Assembly: GCF_001039355.2 (NCBI RefSeq)
Contig: NW_019775768.1
Span: 1 to 64,000 of the forward strand
Source: Lingula anatina
Taxonomy: Eukaryota > Brachiopoda > Lingulata > Lingulida > Lingulidae
Length of the DNA: 64,000 nucleotides
Direction: 5' to 3'
The position numbers were made by a program, and so were the translations under genes. Each line of letters begins with the position of its first letter. Positions within the stretch are counted from its first letter, which is position 1. Under the pieces are notes generated by a model, which was not told where the DNA came from, did no database searches, and saw only the letters and a list, made by a program, of their open reading frames with translations. This document shows, piece by piece, positions 23,888 through 32,888 of the stretch.

Positions 23888-26067
23888 TCCACATGGCAAT
23901 TATTTGAGTAGACTGAAAATTATTGATAAACATACTTTGGCATAAATTTTAAACTGACTAGTAAAATATTGTCTGTATACATGATCCACTGGGTTGCCTT
24001 ATATCTGCTGCTTGCTGTTCTATAGCTACACCCCTGAGGCTTATAACGGACCATACCCAGCACCCGACGTCTTAGACAGCAGTCAGCGCTATCCAGACTA
24101 TGGCATGGACACGCCACCAAGGAAACCGCCCATAAATGATCAGTATGATGTAAGTGGCTCCACCTATCACTGTGTATTCACATGTTGTAGTTTATTGTTG
24201 TAGATTGTCTCAAGGGACGAATACCAAGGACGCCTTTGATGGGGACGTAAGTTGGTGTGGTCACAGGCTGGTGACCTAGATACAGTGACCCAGATACTGT
24301 ATTTAGGTCATTACTCCAACAGGGATGTTTGTATGGGAGATATTGCTCTAAACACTTGGCTTCTTTTTTTTTTTTTTTGTCCTTTCTCACCACGTTAAAA
24401 AAAATGAATGTTAAATAAACCACAAGTGCATCATTTATCTCTTTTCCTCTGAAAAGAATGCTTTAACAGTCACATTTAAGTGTCCACTTCTATTGGTCAG
24501 TCAAGTGTTTTGATCAACTGGACTCAGGCCATTTTGTTAGGGTGAAGCCAATTTATAAAATTAAGGAAAATTTTAAAAACATTTTCCAACAACTTAATAT
24601 TGATTCTACTTAATATTTTGTCATTTGTTGGCTCATTGGCTAAAATGGCGACCAAATTGTTTGAGTCCAGTACAGTGCTGCCCCCTGTTGGATGAACTGA
24701 ACATCTGTGTGAGATGATGTGACCATGCATGTTCTGCTATTTCAAATCTACTGGAACTTAGATAAATAGCATGCTAGATAACCATATTAGGCTGTAACAT
24801 ATGAAAGTCGAACTATTCTACAAAATATTTTTGGCACAAGATGATAAAATAAATGCAGTAAATTTCTGTAGGTAGCCAAAAAATTAAAAGGGACAGCATG
24901 CTAGTTGAGTATATAGACTTTGAAAAATATTTGAAAATTTCACCATTGGTTCATGTAGTTTTGGGTCAAGATGATGAAATAAGTGGGATAGACATAATTT
25001 CTGTAGGTATTAGCAAAAAATGGGGGAAGATTGTTTATTAATATCAAAAGCATGGCTGCCTTGCATGTCTTCATAAGCTGACTCATGGCAGTTACACCTA
25101 CACGGCATGAGTGATATCAGCTTGTTTTTCACATCCAATCTGTTCACTTTGACAAGCAGTTTGCATGGAATGGAACTGATTTGAATTTTTTTCTGCAGTG
25201 ACAGTTTTGTCTTTTGTATGGTCACTCATGTCAGGAATCTTAAGGTGCCCCAAAACTGTAGAATTATTTAATTTTGTGGCATTGGAAATAATCTGTAGTG
25301 GAGATAGTGTTCCATTTACTTAGTGCCAAGGTGTATATTTTAATTCACCCAGTTGTAGTTTAGGTCAAATTAAAAAAAAAGAAAATTGAATTTCATACTC
25401 TGTGTAAATGTTTAGTATGAGATTGAGTTTTCATCCTTTATTTTATCTTTCAACTTCAGTTTGATGGTCCTTTTCATTGTCAGGGTCATTTTGACTAGTA
25501 ATTCTGTTCTTGTATGAGGTATAGAGGCAAACATATACTGACAGTTATTAAGTGTAGAGAAGTATTTAATGGTTGTGGATATATAGTCTCGCCTCCTAGT
25601 TTTAAACCCCTTTTTTTGAATGGGGGGTCTTTTTGATATGATTCATTCATGTTTAAAAGTTCAATTATTTTAAGATAGTATCAGTGAAATGAAAAGCAGC
25701 ATGACTGTGATTTAAATCACTTGAAATTTGACTTGAGAAATTTTTCATGTGCATGCCATGTTTTTTATTGCCCTGAATCTCTGTCATTTATCTCATCTAT
25801 CCAGCTATACTGTTTCCATTTTGTCATAGCTTTCATTTCTTTTTTTCCAAACAAGGTGTGCTATGTGTCTACATACTTCAACTTTTTTTTTTCTTTTTTT
25901 TTCGCAACTTAAATTTGAATTCTTTGTGTTTACAGCCCAGGAGTCGTAACGTGGAAAACCTGGTGTATGCAGAGTTGGCGTTGGACGACACTCCGCGCAG
26001 TCGCAAGCCCATCCAAGCAATGCAGTTGGATAACAGTGTGGAGTATGCTGAGATTAAGAGGGTGTAG
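340..26067 (+). CDS. Ig-superfamily type I membrane receptor with two ITIM-like motifs (whole gene, 11 coding exons)
   Basis: The joined exons are 340-388, 1465-1821, 2114-2437, 2934-3194, 14387-14455, 15672-15740, 18530-18565, 23391-23510, 23812-23839, 24026-24149 and 25936-26067. Every join has AG/GT ends and a matching phase, giving 522 residues, or 499 if the second Thr-rich exon is an assembly copy. Order: signal peptide (about 1-16), three Ig domains (about 17-135, 136-243, 244-330) each with the Cys pair and core Trp, Thr-rich stalk (331-388), transmembrane helix (396-419) followed by KRRK, and a tail of about 100 residues. The tail has a PPRKPP proline motif, many tyrosines, and LVYAEL and VEYAEI near the end. 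Extracellular exons are nearly all phase 1-1, typical of shuffled surface modules. By family knowledge, paired ITIMs recruit SH2 phosphatases (SHP type), so an inhibitory adhesion or immune receptor is inferred. Ligand and orthologue are not recognised; an adhesion molecule of the nephrin/kirre class is an alternative. Confidence 0.88.
1465..1821 (+). CDS. Exon 2: first Ig domain (V-like)
   Basis: The acceptor is TTTTGCAG and the donor is G|GTAAGT, phase 1 at both ends. The 119 codons hold LTCRW, the core Trp in VNWRQ, and the closing Cys in AEYACDV. An extra Cys (LQCPGD) and an NLTS glycosylation site are also present. One exon per Ig domain is the usual layout. Confidence 0.9.
2114..2437 (+). 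CDS. Exon 3: second Ig domain
   Basis: Acceptor TCTAG, donor T|GTAAGT, phase 1 at both ends. It shows ASLTCTAS, IKWQRN and MYKCVV with a DDG turn just before the last Cys, the classical Ig pattern. There are three NxT/S sites (NVT, NAS, NCT) and an additional Cys. Confidence 0.9.
2643..2860. repeat. Dispersed short inverted-repeat element, copy A
   Basis: This is about 218 bp in intron 3. It begins ACCCCATTTCCAGAG with an AGATCGATCTA block and ends with GATCGATCTAAA and CTCTGGGAATACAG, so the ends are imperfect inverted repeats. A close copy lies at 51437-51653 and a relative at 56839-57087. No coding capacity; a MITE or foldback element by structure. Confidence 0.75.
2934..3194 (+). CDS. 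Exon 4: third Ig domain (I-set/C2-like)
   Basis: Acceptor TTTCAG, donor G|GTAGGT, phase 1 at both ends. The 87 codons contain FTLNCQASGNPSP, VWTSP and FLYTCFATN, an I-set-like membrane-proximal Ig domain. Confidence 0.88.
7569..7715. repeat. Tandem pair of about 78 bp
   Basis: Two adjacent diverged units, both with a (C/T)AGGTAAC start and the shared block CTACCTCAGTGACACAAGA. Confidence 0.65.
7881..7937. repeat. TTTA microsatellite
   Basis: An uninterrupted TTTA/TATT tetranucleotide tract in intron 4. A similar tract occurs at 52078-52145. Confidence 0.9.
9594..10280. repeat. Three-unit tandem repeat, first unit interrupted by an inserted element
   Basis: The three units share a ...AAATATGACAGTGTAAAT..., TAATATCCTAAT, TGTCTTCCTTAAA and AAGAGGAAGG order, with starts near 9594, 9893 and 10055. 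Unit 1 is split at about 9682-9818 by a stretch beginning CAGGGATGAGATTTTT, which resembles the left end of the element at 19088. Confidence 0.7.
12186..12186. other. Single unresolved base (N)
   Basis: An isolated N, followed by about 140 bp that is richer in CpG than its surroundings. Two of the four other isolated Ns in the window lie at duplication joins, so this may be another contig join. Confidence 0.6.
13909..15137. repeat. Tandem duplication of about 1.2 kb, copy 1
   Basis: Starts GCCCAGTGTCATTTG and ends TCATACTGTCATCTTTC. It is nearly identical, with scattered SNPs and small indels, to 15195-16442 and includes the Thr-rich exon 5. The GA microsatellite inside differs in length between the copies. 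Confidence 0.93.
14387..14455 (+). CDS. Exon 5: Thr-rich mucin-like stalk, copy 1
   Basis: A 23-codon exon between TTTCAG and A|GTAAGA, phase 1 at both ends. It encodes EKTTTTTTSTTTVTTPT and then AVASTS, expected to be heavily O-glycosylated. It lies in the first copy of a 1.2 kb tandem duplication. Because it is symmetric, it can be present once or twice without breaking the frame. Confidence 0.82.
15143..15170. repeat. Hairpin next to the duplication join
   Basis: GTACCACCAGCG, a 4-base loop, then CGCTGGCGGTAC: a 12-bp stem with one mismatch. It lies between the two 1.2 kb copies, three bases before the N at 15173, and is followed by a TA microsatellite (15175-15194). Confidence 0.7.
15173..15173. 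other. Single N between duplicate copies
   Basis: The ambiguous base sits in the 57-bp spacer between the two copies of the 1.2 kb duplication. It is consistent with a join of two contigs that end in the same locus. Confidence 0.75.
15195..16442. repeat. Tandem duplication of about 1.2 kb, copy 2
   Basis: The partner of 13909-15137, including Thr-rich exon 6. Divergence is a few percent, spread along the whole length, with no sign that the exon alone is conserved. Confidence 0.93.
15672..15740 (+). CDS. Exon 6: Thr-rich stalk, copy 2 (possible assembly duplicate)
   Basis: The translation matches exon 5 and only synonymous changes are visible. It lies in the second copy of the 1.2 kb duplication, whose join carries an unresolved base at 15173. 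Either the stalk really has two such exons or the same exon was assembled twice from two haplotypes. Phase 1 at both ends keeps the reading frame in either case. Confidence 0.55.
16541..16727. repeat. Foldback element in intron 6
   Basis: The left arm (CTGGGTCTGTCCAACTCCAC..., then CTAAAGTGCAA) pairs with the right arm (...TTGCACTTTAGCGAGAATTC..., then ACAGCCCAT), with arms of about 45 bp. Non-coding MITE-like structure. Confidence 0.7.
18530..18565 (+). CDS. Exon 7: short stalk exon
   Basis: Acceptor TTTTTACAG, donor G|GTATGG, 12 codons (TKSGTGTGEVSP), phase 1 at both ends. It fits between the Thr-rich stalk and the transmembrane exon. It is short, so the call rests on splice signals, phase and composition. 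Confidence 0.6.
18674..18730. repeat. CA/CATA-rich microsatellite
   Basis: Mixed CATA and CA repeats just after exon 7, continued by CACACA-rich stretches to about 18915. These make chance open frames on both strands. Confidence 0.85.
19088..19271. repeat. 184-bp MITE with perfect 11-bp terminal inverted repeats
   Basis: It starts CAGGGATGAGA and ends TCTCATCCCTG. Both flanks contain TTAACA close to the ends, a possible degenerate target duplication. CAG...CTG ends and the size fit hAT-type non-autonomous elements (inference). A partial relative interrupts the tandem repeat near 9682. Confidence 0.8.
23115..23356. repeat. 242-bp foldback element immediately upstream of the transmembrane exon
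   Basis: Ends are TTCCCAAT and ATTGGGAA. The arms pair over about 80 bp, including GTTCTAGGCAGATTGATCCA on the left against TGGATCAATCTACCTAGAAC on the right. The region near 9485-9606 holds related sequence in the opposite orientation (CCTCCTCTTGTTTCCAAC block). It lies 34 bp from the exon 8 start, so it sits where the branch point could be. Confidence 0.8.
23391..23510 (+). CDS. Exon 8: transmembrane helix
   Basis: Acceptor CTCTAG, donor A|GTAAGT, 40 codons, phase 1 at both ends. After LPE comes a run of 24 hydrophobic residues beginning WAIAIIVVVCV, followed by KRRKGNKEK as stop-transfer. This fixes a type I topology with the Ig domains outside. A foldback element ends only 34 bp upstream of the exon. 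Confidence 0.9.
23812..23839 (+). CDS. Exon 9: short juxtamembrane exon
   Basis: A 28-nt exon after a T-rich tract and CAG, with donor AA|GTAAGT. It encodes TLVDNKPPN and shifts the phase from 1 to 2, matching the next acceptor. A GA microsatellite follows 18 bp downstream in the intron. Confidence 0.72.
23858..23886. repeat. GA microsatellite
   Basis: A (GA)n tract in the short intron between exons 9 and 10. Similar tracts occur at 14856-14873, 16137-16161 and 53276-53309. Confidence 0.9.
24026..24149 (+). CDS. Exon 10: tyrosine- and proline-rich cytoplasmic tail
   Basis: Acceptor TATAG, donor GAT|GTAAGT, phase 2 in and 0 out. It encodes YTPEAYNGPYPAP, RYPDYGMDTPPRKPP and NDQYD. The six tyrosines and the PPRKPP motif suggest SH2- and SH3-domain partners (inference). 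Confidence 0.85.
25936..26067 (+). CDS. Exon 11: terminal exon with two ITIM-like motifs
   Basis: Acceptor TTTACAG, phase 0, stop TAG at 26065-26067. The 43 codons include LVYAEL (25960-25977) and VEYAEI (26038-26055). Both fit the consensus [I/V/L/S]xYxx[I/V/L], and their tyrosines are 26 residues apart, a spacing suited to tandem SH2 domains. No clear AATAAA follows within 1 kb; an ATTAAA occurs near 27085. Confidence 0.9.
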   Translation, partial: PRSRNVENLVYAELALDDTPRSRKPIQAMQLDNSVEYAEIKRV

Positions 26068-27087
26068 TGACCACACAGATCACAGAAACTGACCATGTGT
26101 AACCTCTAAGAGGTCAAATGGAGCTGACATGAAATACTTGGCCACACTGGATTTATTAATGATAAAAGGTTAAGACAAAATATGTCAGTGATAAAGTCAG
26201 ATATTGGAAGAGGGTGGTTGAAAAGAGCAGGTTTTGATATTATAACTGAGAGCAAAAGAGACACAAGCAGTGTGTGAATGGAATGAAAATGAAACTGGGT
26301 CAACGAAGTGAAAATGAAACTGGGTCAACAAAACTGAAAGTGAAATTGACACTATGTTTTTGGCCCTTGCTATGATTGGGTAGATACATTTCAGATGGTG
26401 ACATTTGGTTTGTACCCAGGGAGTTGTTTCTGATACTCAACGAAAGGAGGAACGTTAACATCAGCATATCACTCAACATACATGAGACTCCCTACGAGAG
26501 TGGAGTGCACCAAACTCTGTGGAAAGCAAGCTACTTTCTTTCACAAAGTGCATACGTAATTGACTCCAGCTGTTGTACTTTTCTTCATATATTTATCAAA
26601 AATAATGAGAAATTAATGTCAGAAAAGCATTTAGTTTTCTATACTCTATAAGATGGGTACTCCTGTAAGTTAAGTAGAATAGGTTGTTTGCAGGTTCCTC
26701 CAAACCATTATATCTTCCATTTATAATTTGTATTTCTAAACATGGAAGCAATTAATGCCATTTTAGTGTATTCTGTTGCTCTGACACCAGTACTAGTTGC
26801 GTAGTTTTTGCCAGGTGTGATAACCCGGCGTTAAAATGTCAGTAAGAAGGTACGTAGATACTTGAGTGTTATTATCTCTAATACAAAGATCGCCAGTGCT
26901 GGAAAGCTGGGGTCACATATTTAGAATGGTATCCAAGCCTGGAGGTAAAAATTGAGAAAAGATAACAGGCATCTTTCAGCAGCCATATTGGAACAGTTTT
27001 GTAATTAGAAAAAGGTGTATATTTTGCATCATTGCAGCATGCAGGTCGAATGCACTTCGATTATCTTTCTTATAAAAAAATTCATTA
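26068..27087 (+). other. 3' UTR or flank of the Ig receptor gene
   Basis: About 1 kb after the stop codon contains no further recognisable coding exon. Short open frames here have no splice support or familiar motifs. The transcript end is not evident. Confidence 0.5.
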
Positions 27088-28329
27088 AATCAGTTGTGTG
27101 TTGTTATATTAACTAGCTAGTCTCTTTTGGTTTTAGCCTAGTTTATTGCAAGAGAAAGGATGGTCTGTTGTCTCTCTCTCTCTCTTAGTCTGTCCAGTCT
27201 GTAAAATATAAACAAGTGCTCAGCATTTTTAATCAAGTTGCAATATTGTTGAAATAATTGTTCACTATTTATATATATGCATGCAAATAGACAAATAGAA
27301 TATTATAGCTTTTGCTTGCAGGCTTATTGTAGAGTAGATGTTATATTGTAAGATCTTTGCAGGGATCATTTTAATTAATGATATATAAAAGTTCATATCA
27401 ATTGATGTTCATATCAGACTATTACATTTGTCAGCCTTAGCTTAGAACACGTTTTATTAATCAACTTTTGAAAGTATAGCCCTACTGTACAGCACACTTA
27501 TCAGATCTTGATATTTTATTTTGCATATATTTGATTAATCCTTGAAATTGTGTGAAAAAATCATCTTAAATGCAATCTTGATCCTTTTAGGAAACATTTA
27601 AAGATGTACATAGCTTAATTGATCATGGACACTAGTTCTTTAGCTCTTCAGTATCAGTTCCTGTTAAATATTTTTAGAAATTAATGCTTTGAGTACAGAA
27701 ACAACAAGAAAAGATTTTGTATATTTTTAAGGAAATATTTTTATCCTATTTCAATACAAGATATGTGATTAATACATCCGCCCAAATTCCATCATTCCAT
27801 TCACTGTTAGGCCCATTTTACATTGTGTGGTTCACCTTTCTGTTTCACATTATTTTGCCTTTGGGGATGGGGGGGGGTTATCAATTTCACAAGCACATTT
27901 CTAACTGCATTGGGGGGGGGGGTACATTTAGATTACTGTCTTATATATTAGCCAGTTTAATAAGTAGTCAATCTGAAAAAAATGTTGCGAAACATAAAAG
28001 TGAACCACAAGATGTGAAAAGAGCTTTAAAGTGCACTATGCAGCAATGTCTTAATCGCCCATCTCTTTGTGGCCCTTTTTGTATTGGAACTAGTCTGGGT
28101 CATGAAAAGAAGCCTAAAAGCAAGGTCACTTATTGGTTAACAGTGTTTTCTTATTGGTCACCTTTGTGGAAACCATCTTTCCCCAGATCATCAGCATCAT
28201 GATGGCCTATAAGGTTCTAGAGAAAATCTATGTGCACCAAGGCAGAGGCACTTTTCTATCCCACTGGTGTGATTTTCGGGACATCCTCTCTGCAAATCCC
28301 ATTTGAAAGGCTTCATGTTGGCATGACAC

Positions 28330-30045
28330 AGCTTTGTAATAAACCACAGATTTTGACACATATCACTTTCTAATAGAATAGAAATTTAATATTTAACAGC
28401 ATTAAACTTTTTCACGCCTTGTGTAAGGTGTAGGAAATATCAAAGTTGATAAGCCACAAGGACACTTTTGGTGTGAAATGTATAAGTCAGTGACGTTATT
28501 GCACTAATGAAACTAAGAGGTCTGTTTATATTCAGGTTAGTAAAGGATGAAGTTAGTGCATATTTCATGTAAATATTGTAGATGTATTATTCACTTAAGA
28601 AGTGGCAAACAGTGCTAGGTTTTTTAGCAGTTAACTTTCACCATTGGATCAGCAAAAGGCACCCCAAGTTGTAAAAGGATGCTGGGAACTGTCTTCACCC
28701 CATTCTATTTTGTAGTAAGGATATAGCAAAGATATGCAGATTTGAAAGAAGTTGGTTTCCAGTGTTCTCTTAAACTCAGGATGGTCAAAGATTTTCTGTG
28801 CAGAAAAAAAACTTATCAGCCATTTTTCAACAATAGGGCACCCTACTACCATCTGGTGACAAAGATTGACACTAAATCTAGTCTGTGTGTAGAGAATGAG
28901 TGACCAAATTTATTTGGATGAAAAAAAATCACTAGAAAGCAGTGGTTTGTTGTGAGAATCTTTGTACTATTTTGTTAAATTATTTTTAAGGTATAAGATG
29001 GACAGTCCTTTGTAAAGTTGGACATCTGCACTGCATGCTATGGCGAAGACTTGAGAACAGCAATTTATATAGTAACGCACCAATGGAATCTTTTCCAACA
29101 GCGTCTTACTGATAGTATTCTAGCTATTATCCTACAAAAATGTAAACCAGATAAATTGTATTAAACCAGTTTGAATTCACTCTTGACTGATCGTGATTCT
29201 TTCCGTTTTGCATTCAGGCAGCGCTAGAAGCTAGCGGATGAAAGGAGATATTCTGAAAGTTGGAAGAAATATTCTGAAGCTTTGAATTTGTTTCTGCAGT
29301 TGCAATTTGTCCTGTACCCTTTGACGTTGAAGGGGTTTCGAAAGGGGCTTTGAAACTGGTCCCAAGCCACATTTTGTTTGTCTATTTATCTTCCAAAGCT
29401 ACTCATCTTTAAAAATTCAAACATGTATGCACGAAAATCAAGATCGTGCAAAATTGCTTATACCCCCTTTACGCTGGACGGGGTCCTCTTTGCGACCATG
29501 AAATTGCCATCGCTGTGGTCGTAATAAGGACGCATGAGCCTTGATTTGGTTTCAGAATTCATGCTCACTGATTGGCCAGTTGTCGGCACGTAAAGTATTA
29601 TAATTTTTTTACTCTTAAACGGGGTACAGTGTAAAGGGGGCTTTACTGGTCGCAATTCATGGCCCATAAAAATACCTCCAGGTAGTTGATTTTAAGATAG
29701 TTTGAAATTCATGGCACATTACTGTATGCTCGCAGTAAATTACAGATTTTGGCACCTGGCATTTTCTTTCATCCCAAGCTTCTTCTCTGAAGTTCAGATC
29801 GAGTGCTTTCTGAAAAATAAAAATGTAATAATTGTCAGTATTAAACTTTTCCGCACTCTGTGTGAGGTGTGAGATCTTTCTAAGTTTAAAAGTTGCCCGG
29901 ACACTTTTGGTGTGAAATTGTAAAAGTCAGTGACATTATTGAACTGATGAAACCAAAAGGTGGGTTTATATTCAGCTTAGCAAAAGATACATATGGGATC
30001 AAGTGCATACTTAATGTAAATATTGTAGAAGGCAGAGGATTGAAG
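28330..30045. repeat. Older internal direct repeat inside the 3 kb unit
   Basis: The block at about 28330-28590 (CATTAAACTTTTTCACGCC..., GGACACTTTTGGTGTGAAA, TCAGTGACGTTATTG) recurs diverged at about 29738-30045 (TATTAAACTTTTCCGCAC..., same GGACACTTTTGGTGTGAAA). The same pair is present in the second 3 kb copy, so it predates the large duplication. Confidence 0.75.
29463..29640. mobile_element. 178-bp MITE present in only one of two copies
   Basis: It begins CCCCCTTTACGCTG and ends CAGTGTAAAGGGGG. The second copy has AAATTGTTTACTGG at the matching site, the empty target. Flanks show a short CTT(T)A-like duplication. The filled and empty pair identifies the insertion limits directly. Confidence 0.85.
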
Positions 30046-30077
30046 GAATCCTAATTTGAGGCGATGCCAATTTTAGT

Positions 30078-30078
30078 N
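30078..30078. other. Single N exactly at the duplication join
   Basis: The N separates the last base of copy 1 from the first bases of copy 2. A biological tandem duplication gives no reason for an unknown base exactly there; a contig join does. Confidence 0.85.
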
Positions 30079-30079
30079 G

Positions 30080-32888
30080 AATCAGTTGTGTGTTGTTATA
30101 TTAACTAGCTAGTCTCTTTTGGTTTTAGCCTAGTTTATTGCAAGAGAAAGGATGGTCTGTTGTCTCTCTCTCTCTCTTAGTCTGTCCAGTCTGTAAAATA
30201 CAAACAAGTGCTCAGCATTTTTAATCAAGTTGCAATATTTTTGAAATAATTGTTCACTATTTATATATATGCATGCAAATAGACAAATAGAATATTATAG
30301 CTTTTGCTTGCAGGCTTATTGTAGAGTAGATGTTATATTGTAAGATCGTTGCAGGGATCATTTTAATTAATGATATATAAAAGTTCATATCAATTGATGT
30401 TCATATCAGACTATTACATTTGTCAGCCTTAGCTTAGAACACGTTTTATTAATCAACTTTTGAAAGTATAGCCCTACTGTACAGCACACTTATCAGATCT
30501 TGATATTTTATTTTGCATATATTTGATTAATCCTTGAAATTTTGTGAAAAAATCATCGTAAATGCAATCTTGATCCTTTTAGGAAACATTTAAAGATGTA
30601 CATAGCTTAATTGATCATGGACACTAGTTCTTTAGTTCTTTAGATTCAGTTCCTGTAAAATATTTTGAGAAATTAATGCTTTGAGTACAGAAACAACCAG
30701 AAAAGATTTTGTATATTTTTAGGTGAATATTTTTATCCTATTTCAATACAAGATATGTGATTAAAGCATCCGCCCAAATTCCATCATTCCATTCACTGTT
30801 AGGCCCATTTTACATTCTGTGGTACACCTTTCTGTTTCACATCATTTTACCTTTGGAGGGGTTATCAATTTCACAAGCACATTTCTAACTGCATTTGGGG
30901 GGGTGGGGTACATTTTGATTACTGTCTTATATATTAGCCAGTTTAATAAATAGTTAATCTGAAAAAAATGTTGCGAAACATAAAAGTGAACCACAAGATG
31001 TGAAAAGAGCTTTAAAGTGCACTATGCAGCAATGTCTTAATCGCCCATCTCTTTGTGGACGTTTTTGTATTGGAACTAGTCTGGGTCATGAAAAGAAGCC
31101 TAAAAGCAAGGTCACTTATTGGTTAACAGTGTTTTCTTATTGGTCACCTTTGTGGAAACCATCTTTCCCCAGATCATCAGCATCATGATGGCCTATAAGG
31201 TTCTAGAGAAAATCTATGTGCACCAAGGCAGAGGCACTTTTCTATCCCACTGGTGTGATTTTCGGGACATCCTCTCTGCAAATCCCATTTGAAAGGCTTC
31301 ATGTTGGCATGTCACAGCTTTGTAATAAACCACAGATTTTGACACATATCACTTTCTAATAGAATAGAAATTTAGTATTTAACAGCATTAAACTTTTTCA
31401 CGCCTTGTGTAAGGTGTAGGAAATATCAAAGTTGATAAGCCACAAGGACACTTATGGTGTGAAATGTATAAGTCAGTGACGTTATTGCACTAAAGAAACT
31501 AAGAGGTCTTTTCATATTCAGCTTAGTAAAGGATGAAGCTAGTGCATATTTCATGTAAATATTGTAGATGTATTATTGATTCACTTAAGAAGTGGCAAAC
31601 AGTGCTAGCTTTTTTAACAGTAAACTTTCACCATTGGATTAGCAAAAGGCACCCAAGTTGTAAAAGGATGCTGGGAACTGTCTTCACCCCATTCTATTTT
31701 GTAGTAAGGATATAGCAAAGATATGCAGGTTTGAAAGAAGTTGGTTTCCAGTGTTCTCTTAAACTCAGGGTGGTCAAAGATTTTCTGTGCAGAAAAAAAA
31801 ACTTATCAGCCATTTTTCAACTATAGGGCACCCTACTACCATCTGGTGACAAAGATTGACACTAAATCTAGTCTGTGTGTAGAGAATGAGTGACCAAATT
31901 GATTTGGATGAAAAAAAATCACTAGAAAGCAGTGGTTTGTTGTGAGAATCTTTGCACTATTTTGTTAAATTATTTTTAAGATATAAGATGGACAGTCCTT
32001 TGTAAAGGTGGACATCTGCACTGCATGCTATGGCGAACACTTGAGAACAGCAATTTATAGTAACGCACCAATGGAATCTTGTTCAACAGCGTCTTACTGA
32101 TAGTATTCTAGCTATTATTCTACAAAAATGTAAACCAGATAAATTGTATTAAACCAGTTTGAATTCACTCTTGACTGATCGTGATTCTTTCCGTTTTGCA
32201 TTCAGGCAGTGCTAGGAGCTAGCGGATGAAAGGAGATATTCTGAAAGTTGGAAGAAATATTCTGAAACTTTGAATTTGTTTCTGCAGTTGCAATTTGTCC
32301 TGTACCCTTTGACGTCGAAGGGGTTTCGAAAGGGGCTTTGAAACTGGTCCCAAGCCACATTTTGTTTGTCTATTTATCTTCCAAAGCTACTCCTCTTTAA
32401 AAATTCAAACATTAAACATGTATGCACGTAAAATCAAGATGGTGCAAAATTGTTTACTGGTCGCAATTCATGGCCCATAATAATACCTCCAGGTAGTCAA
32501 TTTTAAGATCGTTTGAAATTCGTGGCACATTACCGTATGCTCGCAGTAAATAACATATTTTGGCACCTGTCATTTTCTTTCATCCCAAGCTTCTTCTCTG
32601 AAGTTCAGATCGAGTGCGTTCTGAAAAATAAAAATGTAATAATTGTCAGTATTAAACTTTTCCGCACTCTGTGTGAGGTGTGAGGTCTTTCTAAGTTTAA
32701 AAGTTGCCCGAACACTTATGGTGTGAAATTGTAAAAGTCAGTGACATTACTGAAATGATGAAACCAAAAGGTGGGTTTATTTTCAGCTTAGCAAAAGATA
32801 CATATGGGATTAAGTGCATATTTAATGTAAATATTGTAGAAGGCAGAGGATTGAAGGAATCCTAATTTGAGGTGATGCCAATTTTAGT
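30080..32888. repeat. Tandem duplication of about 3 kb, copy 2
   Basis: The partner of 27088-30077. It has scattered substitutions and small indels and lacks the 178-bp MITE. It ends GCCAATTTTAGT, after which unique sequence continues. Confidence 0.95.

Larger units (their letters stand above)
27088..30077. repeat. Tandem duplication of about 3 kb, copy 1
   Basis: Starts AATCAGTTGTGTGTTG and ends GCCAATTTTAGT directly before the N at 30078. It is nearly identical to 30080-32888. It contains an extra 178-bp MITE (29463-29640) that the other copy lacks. No gene is recognised; the 161-codon open frame at 27717 is shortened to 62 codons in the second copy by small indels. Confidence 0.95.

Noticed and set aside
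27717-28202. 161-codon open frame
   Set aside because: It lies in the 3 kb duplication; in the second copy small indels shorten it to 62 codons, and no domain or splice support is visible.
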